Shown: piece after piece, positions 44,353-55,712 of the stretch
Position numbering within the stretch: position 1 is the stretch's first letter
Layout: every line of letters begins with the position of its first letter
From: Desulfobacter sp.
GTDB taxonomy: Bacteria; Desulfobacterota; Desulfobacteria; Desulfobacterales; Desulfobacteraceae
Direction: 5' to 3'
DNA: 64,000 nt
Assembly: GCA_028768545.1 (NCBI GenBank)
Contig: CP054838.1
Coordinates: 3,025,001 to 3,089,000 of the forward strand
Notes under the pieces: generated by a model
Told to the model about the DNA's origin: nothing
The model's database searches: none
What the model saw: only the letters and a program-made list of their open reading frames with translations
Program-made: the position numbers and the translations under genes

Positions 44353-44460
44353 AATATAATGTTTTTTCCCGTTTGTACATTTCTACTTAAAAGTGGTATA
44401 TGGGTATGCTTAAAATCCATAATTTAAGCTTTAACCTGTATAGCATAACAGAATAATTTT

Positions 44461-46578
44461 ATGAAATTATTTGATACCAAACCAGAAAAAACAAGTTCGG
44501 ATAACGGGTATGATGCCCAGTCCATAGAGGTGCTCAAGGGCCTGGACCCGGTCAAAAGAAGACCTGGAATGTACACGGATACCACAAGTCCTGACCACCT
44601 GGTCTTTGAAGTCATTGACAATAGTGTGGATGAAGCCATTGCAGGATTTGCCACAGCCATTGACGTGACCCTGACCCGGGACAATCGGATCATCGTGTCG
44701 GACAACGGCAGGGGCATGCCCGTGGATATCCACCCCAAAGAAGGCATTTCAGGTGTGGAACTGATCATGACCAAACTCCATGCCGGAGCCAAATTTTCGT
44801 CCAAGGATTATGCCTTTTCAGGCGGCCTTCACGGTGTGGGCGTTTCTGTGGTCAATGCCTTGTCCTCCCAATTGGATATTATTATCAAAAGGGAGGGTAA
44901 AAAATTTGCCATCTCCTTTGAAAACGGATTTAAAACAAAGGCCCTAGAAGCCATCGGTACGGTGGGACAAAAGAACACCGGCACCCAAGTCTGCTTTGCC
45001 CCGGCACCGGAATATTTTGACGTCAAAACATTTTCCAAAGAGGCCATTCAAACGGCCTTAAAATCAAAATCTGTTCTCTGCCAGGGTTTGACCACAAGTT
45101 TTACCCTTGAAGAAACAAAGGAACGCAAAACCTGGTGTTACACCAACGGCCTGGATGAATATCTCAAAGAACACCTAACCGAAAAAAAGATCTTGTTTCC
45201 CGATCCGTTTACCGGCAAATGCGAGGGAGAAGATTTCCAGGCCATCTGGGCCATCAACTGGGGCGACCAGACCAGCCTGAACATAGAAGAAAGCTTTGTC
45301 AACCTGATCCCCACAAAACTCGGCGGCACCCATGTCAACGGGTTCAGGTCAGGACTTCTCGAATCCATCAGGGAATTTTGCAAGTTCAGAAACCTGTTGC
45401 CCAAGGGGCTGTTTTTAGCACCGGAAGACATCTGGCAGAACGTGGGCTATGTCTTGTCCGTAAAACTTGTGGAAGCCCAGTTTTCCAGCCAAACCAAAGA
45501 AAGGCTTTCGTCCAGGCATTGTGCCAACCTGGTCAATCTCCAGGTCAGGGATGCCTTCAGCCTCTGGCTTAACCAAAACGTTGAACTTGGAGAGGCCCTG
45601 GCGGCCCTGGCCGTGGACAATGCCAGGGCCAGGGTAAAAAAAAGCAAAAAGGTCACCAAAAAAAGAGCATCCAACGGGGTGACCCTGCCGGCCAAACTCT
45701 CGGACTGCTCCAGTGACGACCAAAATTTAAGAGAGCTGTTCTTTGTGGAGGGGGACTCCGCAGGCGGATCAGCCAAGCAGGCTAGGGACAGACGTTTCCA
45801 GGCCATCATGCCCTTGCGCGGAAAAATAATGAACACCTGGGATGTCTCATCATCATCCATTCTTGAATCCAAGGAAATCCGTGATATCTCCCAGGTACTC
45901 GGCGTGGTGCCCGGATCCAGCGACATATCCAAACTGCGCTACAACAAGCTTTGCATCCTGGCAGATGCCGACTCTGACGGGCTTCACATTGCCACCCTGA
46001 TCTGTGCTTTATTTTTAAAGCATTTCCCTGAAGTGGTGAAAAACGGTCATGTGTTTGTGGCCATGCCTCCGCTATACCGCATTGACATGGGCAAGGATGT
46101 CTTCTACGCCCTGGATGATTCTGAAAGAAACGCCATTATCAAACGCTTGAACAAACGAAAGAAAAAAACAAAAATCAATATCCAGCGCTTTAAAGGGTTG
46201 GGTGAAATGAACCCGGCACAGCTCAAGGAAACCACCATTGCCCCGGATTCAAGACGATTGGTTCAGCTCACCATTGATCCGCCTGTGGACCCGGGTTCGG
46301 GTCTGTCATACGACTCTTTTGCCCCCCAGGGGAACAAACCAGGCCAACAGGAAAATGAAAGTTTAGAAAAAAGCCGTGAACAGGCCCTGGACCGGCCAGA
46401 CAAAGAGATTGAACCCCAAAGCGAGCTTCAATCCACCCCCTTCCAGGATAGCACCCCTGTGCCCTTTAACAATAAGGACAAGGATGTCTGGGAAATCATG
46501 GACATGCTGCTGGGAAAAAAGCGGGCCAAGGACAGAAAACGCTGGATTGAAACCCATGGTGTAATTAAAGAGAATTAA
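44461..46578 (+). CDS. parE: DNA topoisomerase IV subunit B
   Basis: A 705-residue ATPase subunit of the decatenating type II topoisomerase. GHKL motifs are FEVIDNSVDEAIAG, VSDNGRGMPVD and GGLHGVGVSVVNALS. TOPRIM residues are in FVEGDSAGGSAKQARDR and LADADSDGLHI. The end has the ParE-type RFKGLGEMNPAQLKETT. Between that and the C-terminal LLGKKRAKDRKRWIE is an unusual polar linker of about 60 residues (rich in Q, E, P, S). It is followed after 3 bp by parC. Confidence 0.92.
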   Translation: MKLFDTKPEKTSSDNGYDAQSIEVLKGLDPVKRRPGMYTDTTSPDHLVFEVIDNSVDEAIAGFATAIDVTLTRDNRIIVSDNGRGMPVDIHPKEGISGVELIMTKLHAGAKFSSKDYAFSGGLHGVGVSVVNALSSQLDIIIKREGKKFAISFENGFKTKALEAIGTVGQKNTGTQVCFAPAPEYFDVKTFSKEAIQTALKSKSVLCQGLTTSFTLEETKERKTWCYTNGLDEYLKEHLTEKKILFPDPFTGKCEGEDFQAIWAINWGDQTSLNIEESFVNLIPTKLGGTHVNGFRSGLLESIREFCKFRNLLPKGLFLAPEDIWQNVGYVLSVKLVEAQFSSQTKERLSSRHCANLVNLQVRDAFSLWLNQNVELGEALAALAVDNARARVKKSKKVTKKRASNGVTLPAKLSDCSSDDQNLRELFFVEGDSAGGSAKQARDRRFQAIMPLRGKIMNTWDVSSSSILESKEIRDISQVLGVVPGSSDISKLRYNKLCILADADSDGLHIATLICALFLKHFPEVVKNGHVFVAMPPLYRIDMGKDVFYALDDSERNAIIKRLNKRKKKTKINIQRFKGLGEMNPAQLKETTIAPDSRRLVQLTIDPPVDPGSGLSYDSFAPQGNKPGQQENESLEKSREQALDRPDKEIEPQSELQSTPFQDSTPVPFNNKDKDVWEIMDMLLGKKRAKDRKRWIETHGVIKEN

Positions 46579-46581
46579 ATA

Positions 46582-48858
46582 ATGACCAATACCCTGCCTT
46601 CAACCGTAGAAGAATACGAAAAACTCCCCTTTCAGGAGTTTACCCAGAATGCCTATCTCAACTATTCCATGTATGTCATCTTGGACCGGGCACTGCCCCA
46701 TATTGGAGACGGGCTTAAACCGGTTCAGCGGCGCATTGTTTATTCCATGAGCCAGCTGGGGCTTTCCTCCACGGCAAAGTTTAAAAAGTCCGCCAGAACC
46801 GTGGGGGATGTGTTGGGTAAATTTCATCCCCATGGCGACTCAGCCTGTTATGAAGCCATGGTGCTCATGGCCCAGCCTTTTTCACTTCGATACCCCCTGG
46901 TGGACGGCCAGGGAAACTGGGGGGATCCAAATGATCCCAAATCCTTTGCAGCCATGCGGTATACCGAATCCAGGTTATCCCCCTATGCCGCCATATTTTT
47001 AGGAGAGCTGGACCAGGGCACAGTGGACTGGGTACCCAACTTTGACGGCACATTGAATGAGCCGACTCTTTTACCGGCCCGCCTGCCCAACCTGCTTCTC
47101 AACGGGACCACAGGTATTGCCGTGGGCATGGCCACATCCATTTTACCCCATAATTTAAGGGAAGTTGCCAAAGCCCTGATTCACCTCATTGAAAATGAAG
47201 ATGCCGATACAGCCCAAGTATGCAAATTCATCAAAGGCCCGGATTTTCCGACTGCCGCTGAAATCATTACCCCCCGCCATGAAATCCTCCAGACCTATGA
47301 GACGGGAAAAGGGCGGATCAAAATGCGGGCAAAGTATGAAATTGAGGATGGCGAAATTGTGTTTAACGCCCTGCCCTACCACGCATCCACCGAAAAAATT
47401 TACGAGCAGATCGCCTCACAGATGGCGGCCAAAAAACTGCCCATGGTCACAGACATCAGAGACGAGTCTGACCATGAAGACCCAACACGGCTTGTGATCA
47501 TTCCCAAATCCAACCGGGTGGATTATACCGCCCTGGCCGATCATTTATTTGCCACCACAGATCTTGAAAAATCATATTCCGTTAACATGAATATGATCGG
47601 GCTTGACAAAAGACCCGGGGTGAAAAGCCTGGTTCAAGTTCTTTCAGAATGGCTGGTATTCAGACGCCGGACCATTGAGAAGAAACTCAAATTCCGCCTG
47701 GATCAAGTGCTGTCAAGGCTTCATATTATAGAGGGATTTAAAATTGCCTATCTGAATATTGACGAAGTCATAAGAATCATACGCCAATCAGACCATCCCA
47801 AAAAAGATCTCATCAAGGCTTTTGATCTCAGTGAAATTCAGGCCAAGGCCATTCTGGAAATACGCTTGCGACAGCTGGCCAGACTTGAAGAGATTAAAAT
47901 CATCTCCGAGATGGATGCCCTTGACCTGGAAAGAAAAACCCTTGAAAAACTGCTCAGCTCTCCAAAGGCATTTAAAAAATTTTTCATCAATGAAATAAAA
48001 GAAGATGCCAAAAAATACGGCGACAAACGCAGATCCCCCATCAAGGAAAGAAAAGATGCCGAAGCCTTTTCCGCCACAGATGTCATTGATGTAGAGCCGG
48101 TCACCATTATCCTGTCCACCAACGGCTGGATCCGTTCTGCCAAGGGTCACGACATCAAACCGGAAAATGCCAAATTCAGGTCCGGCGATCATCTCATGTG
48201 CCATTTAAGGACCCGGAGCGACAAGCCCATTTCCCTCATGGACAACACCGGAAGGGCATATACCCTCTATTCCCATGATTTGCCTTCGGCCCGGAGTAAT
48301 GGGGAACCTGTCACCGGACACCTGACCATGGCACCGAACACCTCCATTTGTCATATGATTTCAGGGGATGCCCAGGACCTGTACCTTGTCGGGGCAGACA
48401 GCGGGTACGGGTTTATCCTGAAATTTGGAGATTTGCTCACGAATTATAAAAACGGCAAGGCTATTGTGACCGTACCCTCCGGCCAGATGCCGGTTCAGCC
48501 AAGGCTGGTGCCGACAATTGAAACCGACAATGTCATTGCGATCACAACCAAGGGGCGGGTGTTGATCTTTGATATCAAACAGCTGCCAAGGCTTAAAAAG
48601 GGTAAGGGGAATAAAATCATCCACATTCCCCGGCCGGACAAATCAGACTCAGATCCGGAAAAACTTAAGTTCCTAAAAATATTGCCATTAAAATCAAACC
48701 TTGTTATACATTCTGGCAAGCATTTCCTAAGGCTGAGCCCGGGCAACCAACAAGATTATATTGGAATGCGCGGGAGAAGAGGCAAACTGTTGCCCAGAGG
48801 ATACAGAAATGTTGACACCCTTGAAGTGATTCTATCATCGGATGACACAATTTCATGA
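46582..48858 (+). CDS. parC: DNA topoisomerase IV subunit A
   Basis: A 758-residue DNA-cleaving subunit. The N-terminal part has [23 protein letters not shown], the winged-helix segment [16 protein letters not shown] (quinolone-determining region), and the catalytic Tyr in [14 protein letters not shown] (about residue 127). The C-terminal third is the ParC beta-pinwheel ([12 protein letters not shown] onward). It overlaps mltF by 4 bp (ATGA). Confidence 0.93.
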   Translation: MTNTLPSTVEEYEKLPFQEFTQNAYLNYSMYVILDRALPHIGDGLKPVQRRIVYSMSQLGLSSTAKFKKSARTVGDVLGKFHPHGDSACYEAMVLMAQPFSLRYPLVDGQGNWGDPNDPKSFAAMRYTESRLSPYAAIFLGELDQGTVDWVPNFDGTLNEPTLLPARLPNLLLNGTTGIAVGMATSILPHNLREVAKALIHLIENEDADTAQVCKFIKGPDFPTAAEIITPRHEILQTYETGKGRIKMRAKYEIEDGEIVFNALPYHASTEKIYEQIASQMAAKKLPMVTDIRDESDHEDPTRLVIIPKSNRVDYTALADHLFATTDLEKSYSVNMNMIGLDKRPGVKSLVQVLSEWLVFRRRTIEKKLKFRLDQVLSRLHIIEGFKIAYLNIDEVIRIIRQSDHPKKDLIKAFDLSEIQAKAILEIRLRQLARLEEIKIISEMDALDLERKTLEKLLSSPKAFKKFFINEIKEDAKKYGDKRRSPIKERKDAEAFSATDVIDVEPVTIILSTNGWIRSAKGHDIKPENAKFRSGDHLMCHLRTRSDKPISLMDNTGRAYTLYSHDLPSARSNGEPVTGHLTMAPNTSICHMISGDAQDLYLVGADSGYGFILKFGDLLTNYKNGKAIVTVPSGQMPVQPRLVPTIETDNVIAITTKGRVLIFDIKQLPRLKKGKGNKIIHIPRPDKSDSDPEKLKFLKILPLKSNLVIHSGKHFLRLSPGNQQDYIGMRGRRGKLLPRGYRNVDTLEVILSSDDTIS

Positions 48859-50237
48859 GACCCTTTTTAAAAAAACATTCCATCTTTATCACCCTTATCG
48901 GGCTTAGCCTTGGATTTATCTGGGTATCCATTTTGATTCACACCCGGGAATTGGGCCAGTCCCTGAACACGGTGGAAAAAATTCAGCAGGCCGGAAAACT
49001 CAGACTGATTACGGCCAACGGAATGAACACCTATTATTATTACGGGGGACAGCCCACCGGTTTTGAATATGACCTGGCCATGGCCTTTGCCGAATACATG
49101 AATGTCGAACTGGACATAGTGACCCCTGGCTGGAACAACATATTCACCTATCTTGATCAGGGCAAAGGGGACTTTATTGCCGCGGGCATTGCCATTACCC
49201 GGCAGCGGTTGGAGCATGCCGATTTTTCAATCCCCTATATGACCATCCAGCAGCGGATCATTCACCACAACCTGGTTTTTGGTCCCCAAAACATTGATGA
49301 CATGATATTTAGGACCTTTCATGTTCGCAGATCCACCTCATATCATTCCAGACTGTCCCAGATCAAAGACTCCGGCATTGACCTTAAATATATCCTCCAT
49401 GACAACACCCCCACAAAAGAACTCATTGCCATGGTCCACGACCGGCAGATCAAATTTACCATTGCCGATTCCAACCTGGCCCTGCTCAACAAACGCTACT
49501 TTCCCGATATCGCCATTGGCATCCCCATTCAGGAAAAAGAATCCCTTGCATGGGCCGTGCGCAAAGACGATTCTGAAATGCTCAGGGAGGTCAACCGGTT
49601 CTTCCTTTATGCCAATGAAAAAGGAATCCTTAAAAAGATTACGGAAAAGTATTATGAAAACATCAAAAATTTTGATGTCTATGAATTAAAAAAGTTCCAT
49701 CAACGCATCCAGACAAGACTGCCCAAATACAAGGATGTGATTGTGGAAGAATCTGCAAAATACGAATTTGACTGGCGGCTTGTGGCTTCCGTGGTCTACC
49801 AGGAATCCCATTTTGACCCCAGGGCAAAAAGCTTTACCAATGTCAGGGGCCTGATGCAGGTCACCCATGCCACGGCCAAGGAAATGGGGATTTCCAACCG
49901 CCTGGATCCCAATGAAAGCATAAAGGCCGGGATCAAATACCTCAACCTGATGTACCAGCGGTTCAACTATATTGAAGATGAATATCAACGGCTGTTGTTT
50001 GCCCTGGCAAGCTACAATGTCGGATACGGCCATGTTCTGGATGCCTTGAAAATAGCAGAACAAAAAGGCTACGATACCCAGACCTGGCAGGCCTTAAAAA
50101 AGACATTGCCCCTTCTGTCCAAGGCCAGCTACTACAAAAAGACCCAGCATGGTTATGCCAGGGGATGGGAACCGGTTCGGTATGTGACACGGATACTGAC
50201 CTACTTTGATATTCTCAAACAAAAAACATTATCCTGA
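48855..50237 (+). CDS. mltF: Membrane-bound lytic murein transglycosylase MltF-like
   Basis: 460 residues. It has an N-terminal membrane anchor or signal ([19 protein letters not shown]), a periplasmic amino-acid-binding-type domain ([27 protein letters not shown], residues 40-270), and a C-terminal SLT lysozyme-like domain with the catalytic Glu in [11 protein letters not shown] and the GLMQVT motif, then LALASYN-type [12 protein letters not shown]. It cleaves peptidoglycan glycan strands to 1,6-anhydro ends. Translation is coupled to parC. Confidence 0.9.
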   Translation: MRPFLKKHSIFITLIGLSLGFIWVSILIHTRELGQSLNTVEKIQQAGKLRLITANGMNTYYYYGGQPTGFEYDLAMAFAEYMNVELDIVTPGWNNIFTYLDQGKGDFIAAGIAITRQRLEHADFSIPYMTIQQRIIHHNLVFGPQNIDDMIFRTFHVRRSTSYHSRLSQIKDSGIDLKYILHDNTPTKELIAMVHDRQIKFTIADSNLALLNKRYFPDIAIGIPIQEKESLAWAVRKDDSEMLREVNRFFLYANEKGILKKITEKYYENIKNFDVYELKKFHQRIQTRLPKYKDVIVEESAKYEFDWRLVASVVYQESHFDPRAKSFTNVRGLMQVTHATAKEMGISNRLDPNESIKAGIKYLNLMYQRFNYIEDEYQRLLFALASYNVGYGHVLDALKIAEQKGYDTQTWQALKKTLPLLSKASYYKKTQHGYARGWEPVRYVTRILTYFDILKQKTLS

Positions 50238-50266
50238 AAATAGATACAGGATAGACGATAAAAAAT

Positions 50267-50295
50267 TTGACTTGCGTGGTTCAATTGATTAGTAC
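50267..50295 (+). promoter_or_regulatory. Possible promoter of rng
   Basis: TTGACT (50267-50272), 17 bp, then TAGTAC (50290-50295), in the 121-bp gap before rng. Only a partial consensus match. Confidence 0.3.
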
Positions 50296-50358
50296 CACAT
50301 AGGGCTACCCATTATCAGGCAGGTCAACTCATACAAATTTTAAAAAACGAGAAACTGA

Positions 50359-51816
50359 ATGACTAGAAAAATACTAATCAATGCATTGGATCCTGAAGAA
50401 AATAGGATTGCTGCCGTTTGTGATAACAAGCTAGATCAATTTCACATAGAGACCTCAGCCAAAGAAGTCACCAAAGGAAATATTTACAAAGGGATTGTGA
50501 CCCGGGTAGAACAGAGCCTCCAGGCTGTTTTTGTGGACTACGGGGGAAATAAAAACGGGTTTTTACAAAAAAATGAAATCCATCCCGACTATTTCCAGGA
50601 TGTTGAAAAAAAAGACAAAGCCCTGTTCAATCTCATTAAAAAAGGCCAGGAAATGATTGTCCAGGTCTCCAAGGATCCCATCAACCTCAAGGGGGCCATG
50701 CTCACCACCTATATTTCATTGCCCGGACGGTTCGGGGTACTCATGCCCGGCAATACCACCCGGGGGGTGTCCAGAAAAATCAATGAAGAGGACGAACGAA
50801 AACGGCTGGTTAAAATCCTAAAGGGAATGAAAATTGCCGAAGGATTCGGCATGATTGTCAGAACCGCCGGAAAAAATGCCACAAAAACCCTGCTCACGGC
50901 AGATTTAAGATACCTAATGCGGGTATGGAAAAATATTGACAAACTGGCCGTTAAAAACCAGGCCCCCTGTCTGCTGTACAAAGAACAGAGCCTGGCGGTC
51001 CGCTCCCTGAGGGATTATTTTACCACTGACATCAAAGAAATCCTCATTGACAGTCCTGAGACCTTTAAGGAGGTCAAAGAATTCATAGGACTGATTGCCC
51101 CCAAACAGCAAAAAATTGTCAGGCTGTTCAAAGGGGAAAAACCCATATTTACCAAATACCAGTTGGAAGAGCAGATCTCATCCATTTACCGCCGGGAGGT
51201 TGCCCTTAAATCCGGCGGATTTTTAGTGATTGAACAGACAGAGGCCCTGGTCTCCATTGATGTCAACTCCGGAAAATCAACCAAGAAAAAAAATATTGAA
51301 GAAACCGCTTATCATACCAACCTTGAAGCGGCAGAAGAGGTGGCACGCCAGCTTCGACTCCGGGACATGGGCGGGCTTATCGTGGTGGACTTCATTGACA
51401 TGAAAGAACGCAGACACAAGGCGGATATAACCAAAACATTAAAAAAACATTTAAAATCTGACAAAGCCAAAACAAAGGTGGGCGGCATCACAGCCTTCGG
51501 CCTTTTGGAAATGTCCAGGCAGCGCATCCGCCATTCCATTACCTACGGGGCCTATGAAACTTGCAAACACTGCAACGGCAGGGGAATGACCCCTTCGGTT
51601 GAGACCCAGTGTCTGGCTTTTTTACGCCAGCTGACCCTGAAAACCCTGAAAGCTGAAAAAGACCAGACATTCAATTGTTTTGTCCCGCCCGAGGCGGCCT
51701 ATTATATTTTAAATACCAAAAGGGAAGAACTCATTGATATTGAGACCAAAAGACAGGTCAGCATCAATATTGAGATTGATCCAAATATGGTCGCAGGAGA
51801 GAGCAGGATCAATTAG
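50359..51816 (+). CDS. rng: Ribonuclease E/G family protein
   Basis: A 485-residue endoribonuclease for rRNA/mRNA processing. The S1 domain is at residues 35-110 (GNIYKGIVTRVEQSLQAVFVDYG). The 5'-sensor/RNase H region is followed by the DNase I-like catalytic part with SIDVNSGKST and VVDFIDMKERRH, which hold the two metal-binding Asp. The Zn-link CxxC is CKHCNGRG. There is no long C-terminal scaffold, so it is RNase G-like. Confidence 0.92.
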   Translation: MTRKILINALDPEENRIAAVCDNKLDQFHIETSAKEVTKGNIYKGIVTRVEQSLQAVFVDYGGNKNGFLQKNEIHPDYFQDVEKKDKALFNLIKKGQEMIVQVSKDPINLKGAMLTTYISLPGRFGVLMPGNTTRGVSRKINEEDERKRLVKILKGMKIAEGFGMIVRTAGKNATKTLLTADLRYLMRVWKNIDKLAVKNQAPCLLYKEQSLAVRSLRDYFTTDIKEILIDSPETFKEVKEFIGLIAPKQQKIVRLFKGEKPIFTKYQLEEQISSIYRREVALKSGGFLVIEQTEALVSIDVNSGKSTKKKNIEETAYHTNLEAAEEVARQLRLRDMGGLIVVDFIDMKERRHKADITKTLKKHLKSDKAKTKVGGITAFGLLEMSRQRIRHSITYGAYETCKHCNGRGMTPSVETQCLAFLRQLTLKTLKAEKDQTFNCFVPPEAAYYILNTKREELIDIETKRQVSINIEIDPNMVAGESRIN

Positions 51817-51883
51817 GCCGGGTTGACAATACCGGCACATTTGTGTATCTGAACAATTTCAACACAACTAAAAAGGAGAACAG

Positions 51884-52681
51884 ATGCTCCTGAAACGGGG
51901 TAAACAAAAACCAGGAATGATTGCAGCCCTTGCCCTGTGTATTGCGGTTGCGGCACTGGGATTGTTTATGTTCCAAAAAAATTCAGCCTCAAAATTAAAA
52001 CAGGCAGACAGGACACACCCGGGCAAGGTATCAGCACCGGCTGAATCCCAAAAAGTTACAGGCAAGATCAAAAAATCAGAGCCCATCGTTTTTCAGGATC
52101 TTAAAAAGGATGAAACCCTTAAAACAATGATGGGGCACAGGAAAGAAAAGCATGGCATCAAAAAAAGCCTGGACATGATTGTTCAGTCGGATGAATCCTT
52201 TACCGTTGGTAAATCCACTGTGTCCATGCAAAAAATCCTGGAACAGGCATTTAAAAAGAAAGGCCAGGTTTTTGAAGAACAAATCCTTGACTCTGGGACC
52301 ACCCGGCCCGTAAAAACCCAAACCTATGGAATTTATGTGGTCCAGCCCGGTGATAATATCTGGAATATCCACTTCAGGATACTCAAAGATTATTATACGG
52401 ACAAGGGCCTGATCATTAAAGAGGGAGCAGATGAACCCGGCACCGGCGGGATGAGTTCCGGCGTGGGTAAAATTTTAAAATTTTCAGAGACCATGGTGAT
52501 CATCTACAACCTTCACGAAGAAAAGGTAACCCAGGATATAAATATCCTTGAACCCTTGAGCAAAGTCGTTGTCTATAATATGGACGCCGTGTTTGCTTTG
52601 CTCGAGCAAATAAATTTTGACAATGTAAACAGGATCCAGTTTGACGGGAAAAACATCTGGATCCCTGTGAAGAAATCTTAA
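51884..52681 (+). CDS. Membrane-anchored protein with LysM-like motif
   Basis: 265 residues. There is an N-terminal transmembrane helix (MIAALALCIAVAALGLFMF) and a charged periplasmic or cytoplasmic stretch. A segment around residue 150, YGIYVVQPGDNIWNIHFRIL, resembles the start of a LysM peptidoglycan-binding repeat, and LSKVVVYNMDAVFALLEQI follows. The end, IQFDGKNIWIPVKKS, is also like LysM-linked tails. The exact function is unknown. A good AAAAGGAG ribosome site precedes it, and yajC follows 39 bp later. Confidence 0.6.
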   Translation: MLLKRGKQKPGMIAALALCIAVAALGLFMFQKNSASKLKQADRTHPGKVSAPAESQKVTGKIKKSEPIVFQDLKKDETLKTMMGHRKEKHGIKKSLDMIVQSDESFTVGKSTVSMQKILEQAFKKKGQVFEEQILDSGTTRPVKTQTYGIYVVQPGDNIWNIHFRILKDYYTDKGLIIKEGADEPGTGGMSSGVGKILKFSETMVIIYNLHEEKVTQDINILEPLSKVVVYNMDAVFALLEQINFDNVNRIQFDGKNIWIPVKKS

Positions 52682-52720
52682 AAAGCATGAAAGAATTTTT
52701 ATCAGTTAAGGAGGAAGACC

Positions 52721-53065
52721 TTGATTAGCACAGCATTTGCAATGGGACAAACCGGTGGAGCACAAGGACAGGCAGGCGGACTTGCAGGATTTTTACCCAT
52801 CATCATCTTGTTTGCCATTTTTTATTTTCTCTTAATCCGGCCCCAACAAAAAAAGGCCAAAGAGCACAGAGATATGATCAGCAACCTTAAAAAAGGGAAC
52901 CGGATTGTCACTTCAGGGGGAATTTACGGCACAATTTTGTCCATTGACGACACCACCATCGGCCTTGAAATTGCCGAAAAAATTAAAATTAAAATTTCCA
53001 GGGGAAATGTTGCAGCCTTAGTGACGGACAATGAACCTGCTGCTAAATCCAAAGAAAAGAAATAA
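52721..53065 (+). CDS. yajC: Sec translocase accessory protein YajC
   Basis: A 114-residue single-pass membrane protein, with helix GFLPIIILFAIFYFLLIRPQQKK and a cytoplasmic domain with GNRIVTSGGIYGTI. The start is TTG at 52721, supported by AAGGAGG eight bases upstream; the residues before the helix (FAMGQTGGAQGQ) are typical. It forms the yajC-secD-secF operon. Confidence 0.92.
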   Translation: MISTAFAMGQTGGAQGQAGGLAGFLPIIILFAIFYFLLIRPQQKKAKEHRDMISNLKKGNRIVTSGGIYGTILSIDDTTIGLEIAEKIKIKISRGNVAALVTDNEPAAKSKEKK

Positions 53066-53079
53066 ATTATCCTTTAGGA

Positions 53080-54660
53080 GTGATGAGATTGAAATTATTT
53101 ACCTTTAAACGCATATTGATTCTGGGTACTATTGTTGCCGCTGTTGTCTGTCTGCTTCCCACCTTTATGGATACCTGGCCCCATAAAAAAATAAACCTGG
53201 GCCTGGATCTTCAGGGCGGCATGCACCTGGTTCTTGAAGTTCAAAATGAGAAAGCGGTTGAAGCCGAGATGGAAAGAACCATAGCAGAACTCAAAAAGGA
53301 TTTAAGAAAAGTGGGGATCAAGCATCTGGGAATTACCCGTACCCCTGACAACCAGATTATTGCTAAAATTTCAGGCCAGGACAATAGGACAAAGGTGGAA
53401 AAATTGCTTTCAGAAGATTATTCCAACCTTGAAATTCCTTCTGTAAAGACCCTGGACCAGGGCCTGGCATTTACCTTAAACCTTCCTGACAAGGAAACCG
53501 CCTCCATTAAAAAAATGGCCACTGAACAGGCCTTGGAAACCATTCGAAACAGGATTGACGAGTTTGGGGTATCTGAGCCGGACATCCGGATTCAGGGATC
53601 AAACCGTATATTGCTCCAATTGCCGGGTATCAAAGATCCAGACCGGGCCAAGGGACTGATCGGCAAAACCGCACAGCTGACATTCCAGCTGGTCAATGAT
53701 CAGGCAGATGTGAGAACAGCCCTTGAAGGCAACCCTCCGGTGGGATCTGAAATCCTCTATCAGCAAAAAGTCGATCCCAACTCCGGAAATGAAACCCGGG
53801 TGCCTTTTCTCATTAAAAAACAGGTACTTTTGGACGGCAGCCTTCTCATCAATGCCCGGGTGGAGTTTGACCAGTTTCAACAGCCCCAGGTGGCCATTGA
53901 ATTTTCCCGGAAAGGGGCCCGGATTTTTGACAGGATCACCGCTGCAAACGTCAACAAACGTCTGGCCATTGTCCTTGATAAAACCGTCTATTCCGCACCC
54001 AATATCCAGGAACGCATTGCCGGGGGAAAGGCCAGAATTACCGGTCAATTTTCCTTGGAAGAGGCCAAAGACCTTGCCATTGCACTTCGGGCAGGTTCTC
54101 TTCCCGCCCCTGTGACCATCATTGAAGAACGGACCGTCGGCCCAACTCTGGGTGCTGATTCCGTACGCATGGGTCTGATGTCCATGGTCGTGGGCGGGGC
54201 CCTGGTGATTGCCTTTATGCTGATCTACTACAAAGGGGCAGGCCTGATTGCCGACTTGGCCCTGATTATCAATATCATTCTCATAGGGGGCGGACTTGCC
54301 GCTTTCCAGGCGACCTTGACTCTGCCGGGCATTGCCGGCATCATCCTTACCATTGGTATGGCCGTGGATGCCAATGTCATTATCTTTGAAAGAATCAGAG
54401 AAGAACTCAGGGCTGGAAGAACTGCTCTGGCAGCAGTTCATGCCGGTTACGAACGGGCCACATTGACCATTCTTGATGCCAATGTCACCACCTTGATCGC
54501 CGCCATTGTTCTCTTCCAGTTCGGTACAGGTCCCATCAAAGGATTTGCCGTCACCCTTGCTTTAGGTATCGTGGCCAGCTTGTTTACGGCCCTGATTTTG
54601 TCCAAGAGCATCTATGATTTGATTCTCCAAAATAAACAATCATCCACTCTCAGTATATAA
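53080..54660 (+). CDS. secD: Protein translocase subunit SecD
   Basis: A 526-residue RND-type subunit that uses proton motive force to pull proteins out of the SecYEG channel. It has one N-terminal helix, then LGLDLQGGMHLVLEV (P1 base domain) and a large periplasmic domain including IRNRIDEFGVSEPDI. Five further helices follow, with GMAVDANVIIFERIREELR, which holds the conserved Asp. The GTG at 53080 or ATG at 53083 can start. SecF follows 13 bp later. Confidence 0.95.
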   Translation: MMRLKLFTFKRILILGTIVAAVVCLLPTFMDTWPHKKINLGLDLQGGMHLVLEVQNEKAVEAEMERTIAELKKDLRKVGIKHLGITRTPDNQIIAKISGQDNRTKVEKLLSEDYSNLEIPSVKTLDQGLAFTLNLPDKETASIKKMATEQALETIRNRIDEFGVSEPDIRIQGSNRILLQLPGIKDPDRAKGLIGKTAQLTFQLVNDQADVRTALEGNPPVGSEILYQQKVDPNSGNETRVPFLIKKQVLLDGSLLINARVEFDQFQQPQVAIEFSRKGARIFDRITAANVNKRLAIVLDKTVYSAPNIQERIAGGKARITGQFSLEEAKDLAIALRAGSLPAPVTIIEERTVGPTLGADSVRMGLMSMVVGGALVIAFMLIYYKGAGLIADLALIINIILIGGGLAAFQATLTLPGIAGIILTIGMAVDANVIIFERIREELRAGRTALAAVHAGYERATLTILDANVTTLIAAIVLFQFGTGPIKGFAVTLALGIVASLFTALILSKSIYDLILQNKQSSTLSI

Positions 54661-54673
54661 AGGAACCTATATA

Positions 54674-55708
54674 ATGCAGTTTATCAAGTCTGATGTTAAC
54701 ATAGACTTTATCGGAAAACAGAAACTCGGGTTATTTTTCTCCCTGACGCTTATTATTGCAGGTATTGTGGCCCTGATTGTCCACAAGGGTCCCAACTACG
54801 GGATTGACTTTGTCGGCGGCACTTTGGTCCAGGTCAAATTCACCCAGAAAGCAGCCATTTCCGATATCAGAAAAGGACTCAACACCCTGGGGCTCAAGGA
54901 TGTGGCCGTCCAGGGATTTGGCCAGGCCCAAAACAATGAATACCTGATCAGGACCTCCAATGCCCATGCCCTTGGCAGCAACCAGGAAGAGGTCCTTATA
55001 TCAGGGCTTGAAAAGGCCACCCAACTTGTTCCTGAAATCCGCAGGGTGGAAATGGTCGGCCCCCAGGTCGGTTATGATCTGAAAAAAAAGGCCCTTTTGG
55101 CAATTTTTTATTCCCTCTTGTTTATCACCATCTATATTTCAGGCCGGTTTGAACAAAAATGGACCATTGCCGGAATTACGGCAGGGGCATTGATGACAGC
55201 GGTGTATTTCTTATCTGTTTTCAACGTGTCCATGCCTTTTTTGATTACCGCGGCCCTGCTGGTCTCTTTGGGACTTTTCTGGACTTTAAAACTCCAATAT
55301 GCCATTGGCGCTATTGTGGCCCTGATCCATGATGTATTTATCACCGTGGGTATTTTTTCCCTTCTTAATCTGGATTTTTCATTGCCCATTATCGCGGCCC
55401 TTTTGACCATTATCGGGTATTCCTTGAACGATACTATCATTGTATTTGACCGGATCAGGGAAAATATTAAAGGCATTACCGACAAGGCAGCCCTGCCCGA
55501 TCTGTACAACAAAAGCATTAATGAAACCTTGTCCCGGACGATTCTGACCTCTTTGACCACCCTGATTGTTCTTTTGGCCCTGTTTTTTCTGGGCGGTGAA
55601 ATTATTCATAATTTTGCCCTGGCAATGATCATCGGCGTTATCATTGGTACCTTTTCGTCCATATTTGTTGCAACCCCACTTGTGCTTGCAGCTCAAAAAA
55701 AAGGATAA
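54674..55708 (+). CDS. secF: Protein translocase subunit SecF
   Basis: A 344-residue partner of SecD. It has the N-terminal helix, GIDFVGGTLVQVKF, then VGPQVGYDLKKKALLA and the membrane half with GYSLNDTIIVFDRIRENI (conserved Asp/Arg) and the SINETLSRTILTSLTTL motif. The length is typical, and it lies directly downstream of secD. Confidence 0.95.
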   Translation: MQFIKSDVNIDFIGKQKLGLFFSLTLIIAGIVALIVHKGPNYGIDFVGGTLVQVKFTQKAAISDIRKGLNTLGLKDVAVQGFGQAQNNEYLIRTSNAHALGSNQEEVLISGLEKATQLVPEIRRVEMVGPQVGYDLKKKALLAIFYSLLFITIYISGRFEQKWTIAGITAGALMTAVYFLSVFNVSMPFLITAALLVSLGLFWTLKLQYAIGAIVALIHDVFITVGIFSLLNLDFSLPIIAALLTIIGYSLNDTIIVFDRIRENIKGITDKAALPDLYNKSINETLSRTILTSLTTLIVLLALFFLGGEIIHNFALAMIIGVIIGTFSSIFVATPLVLAAQKKG

Positions 55709-55712
55709 ATCC

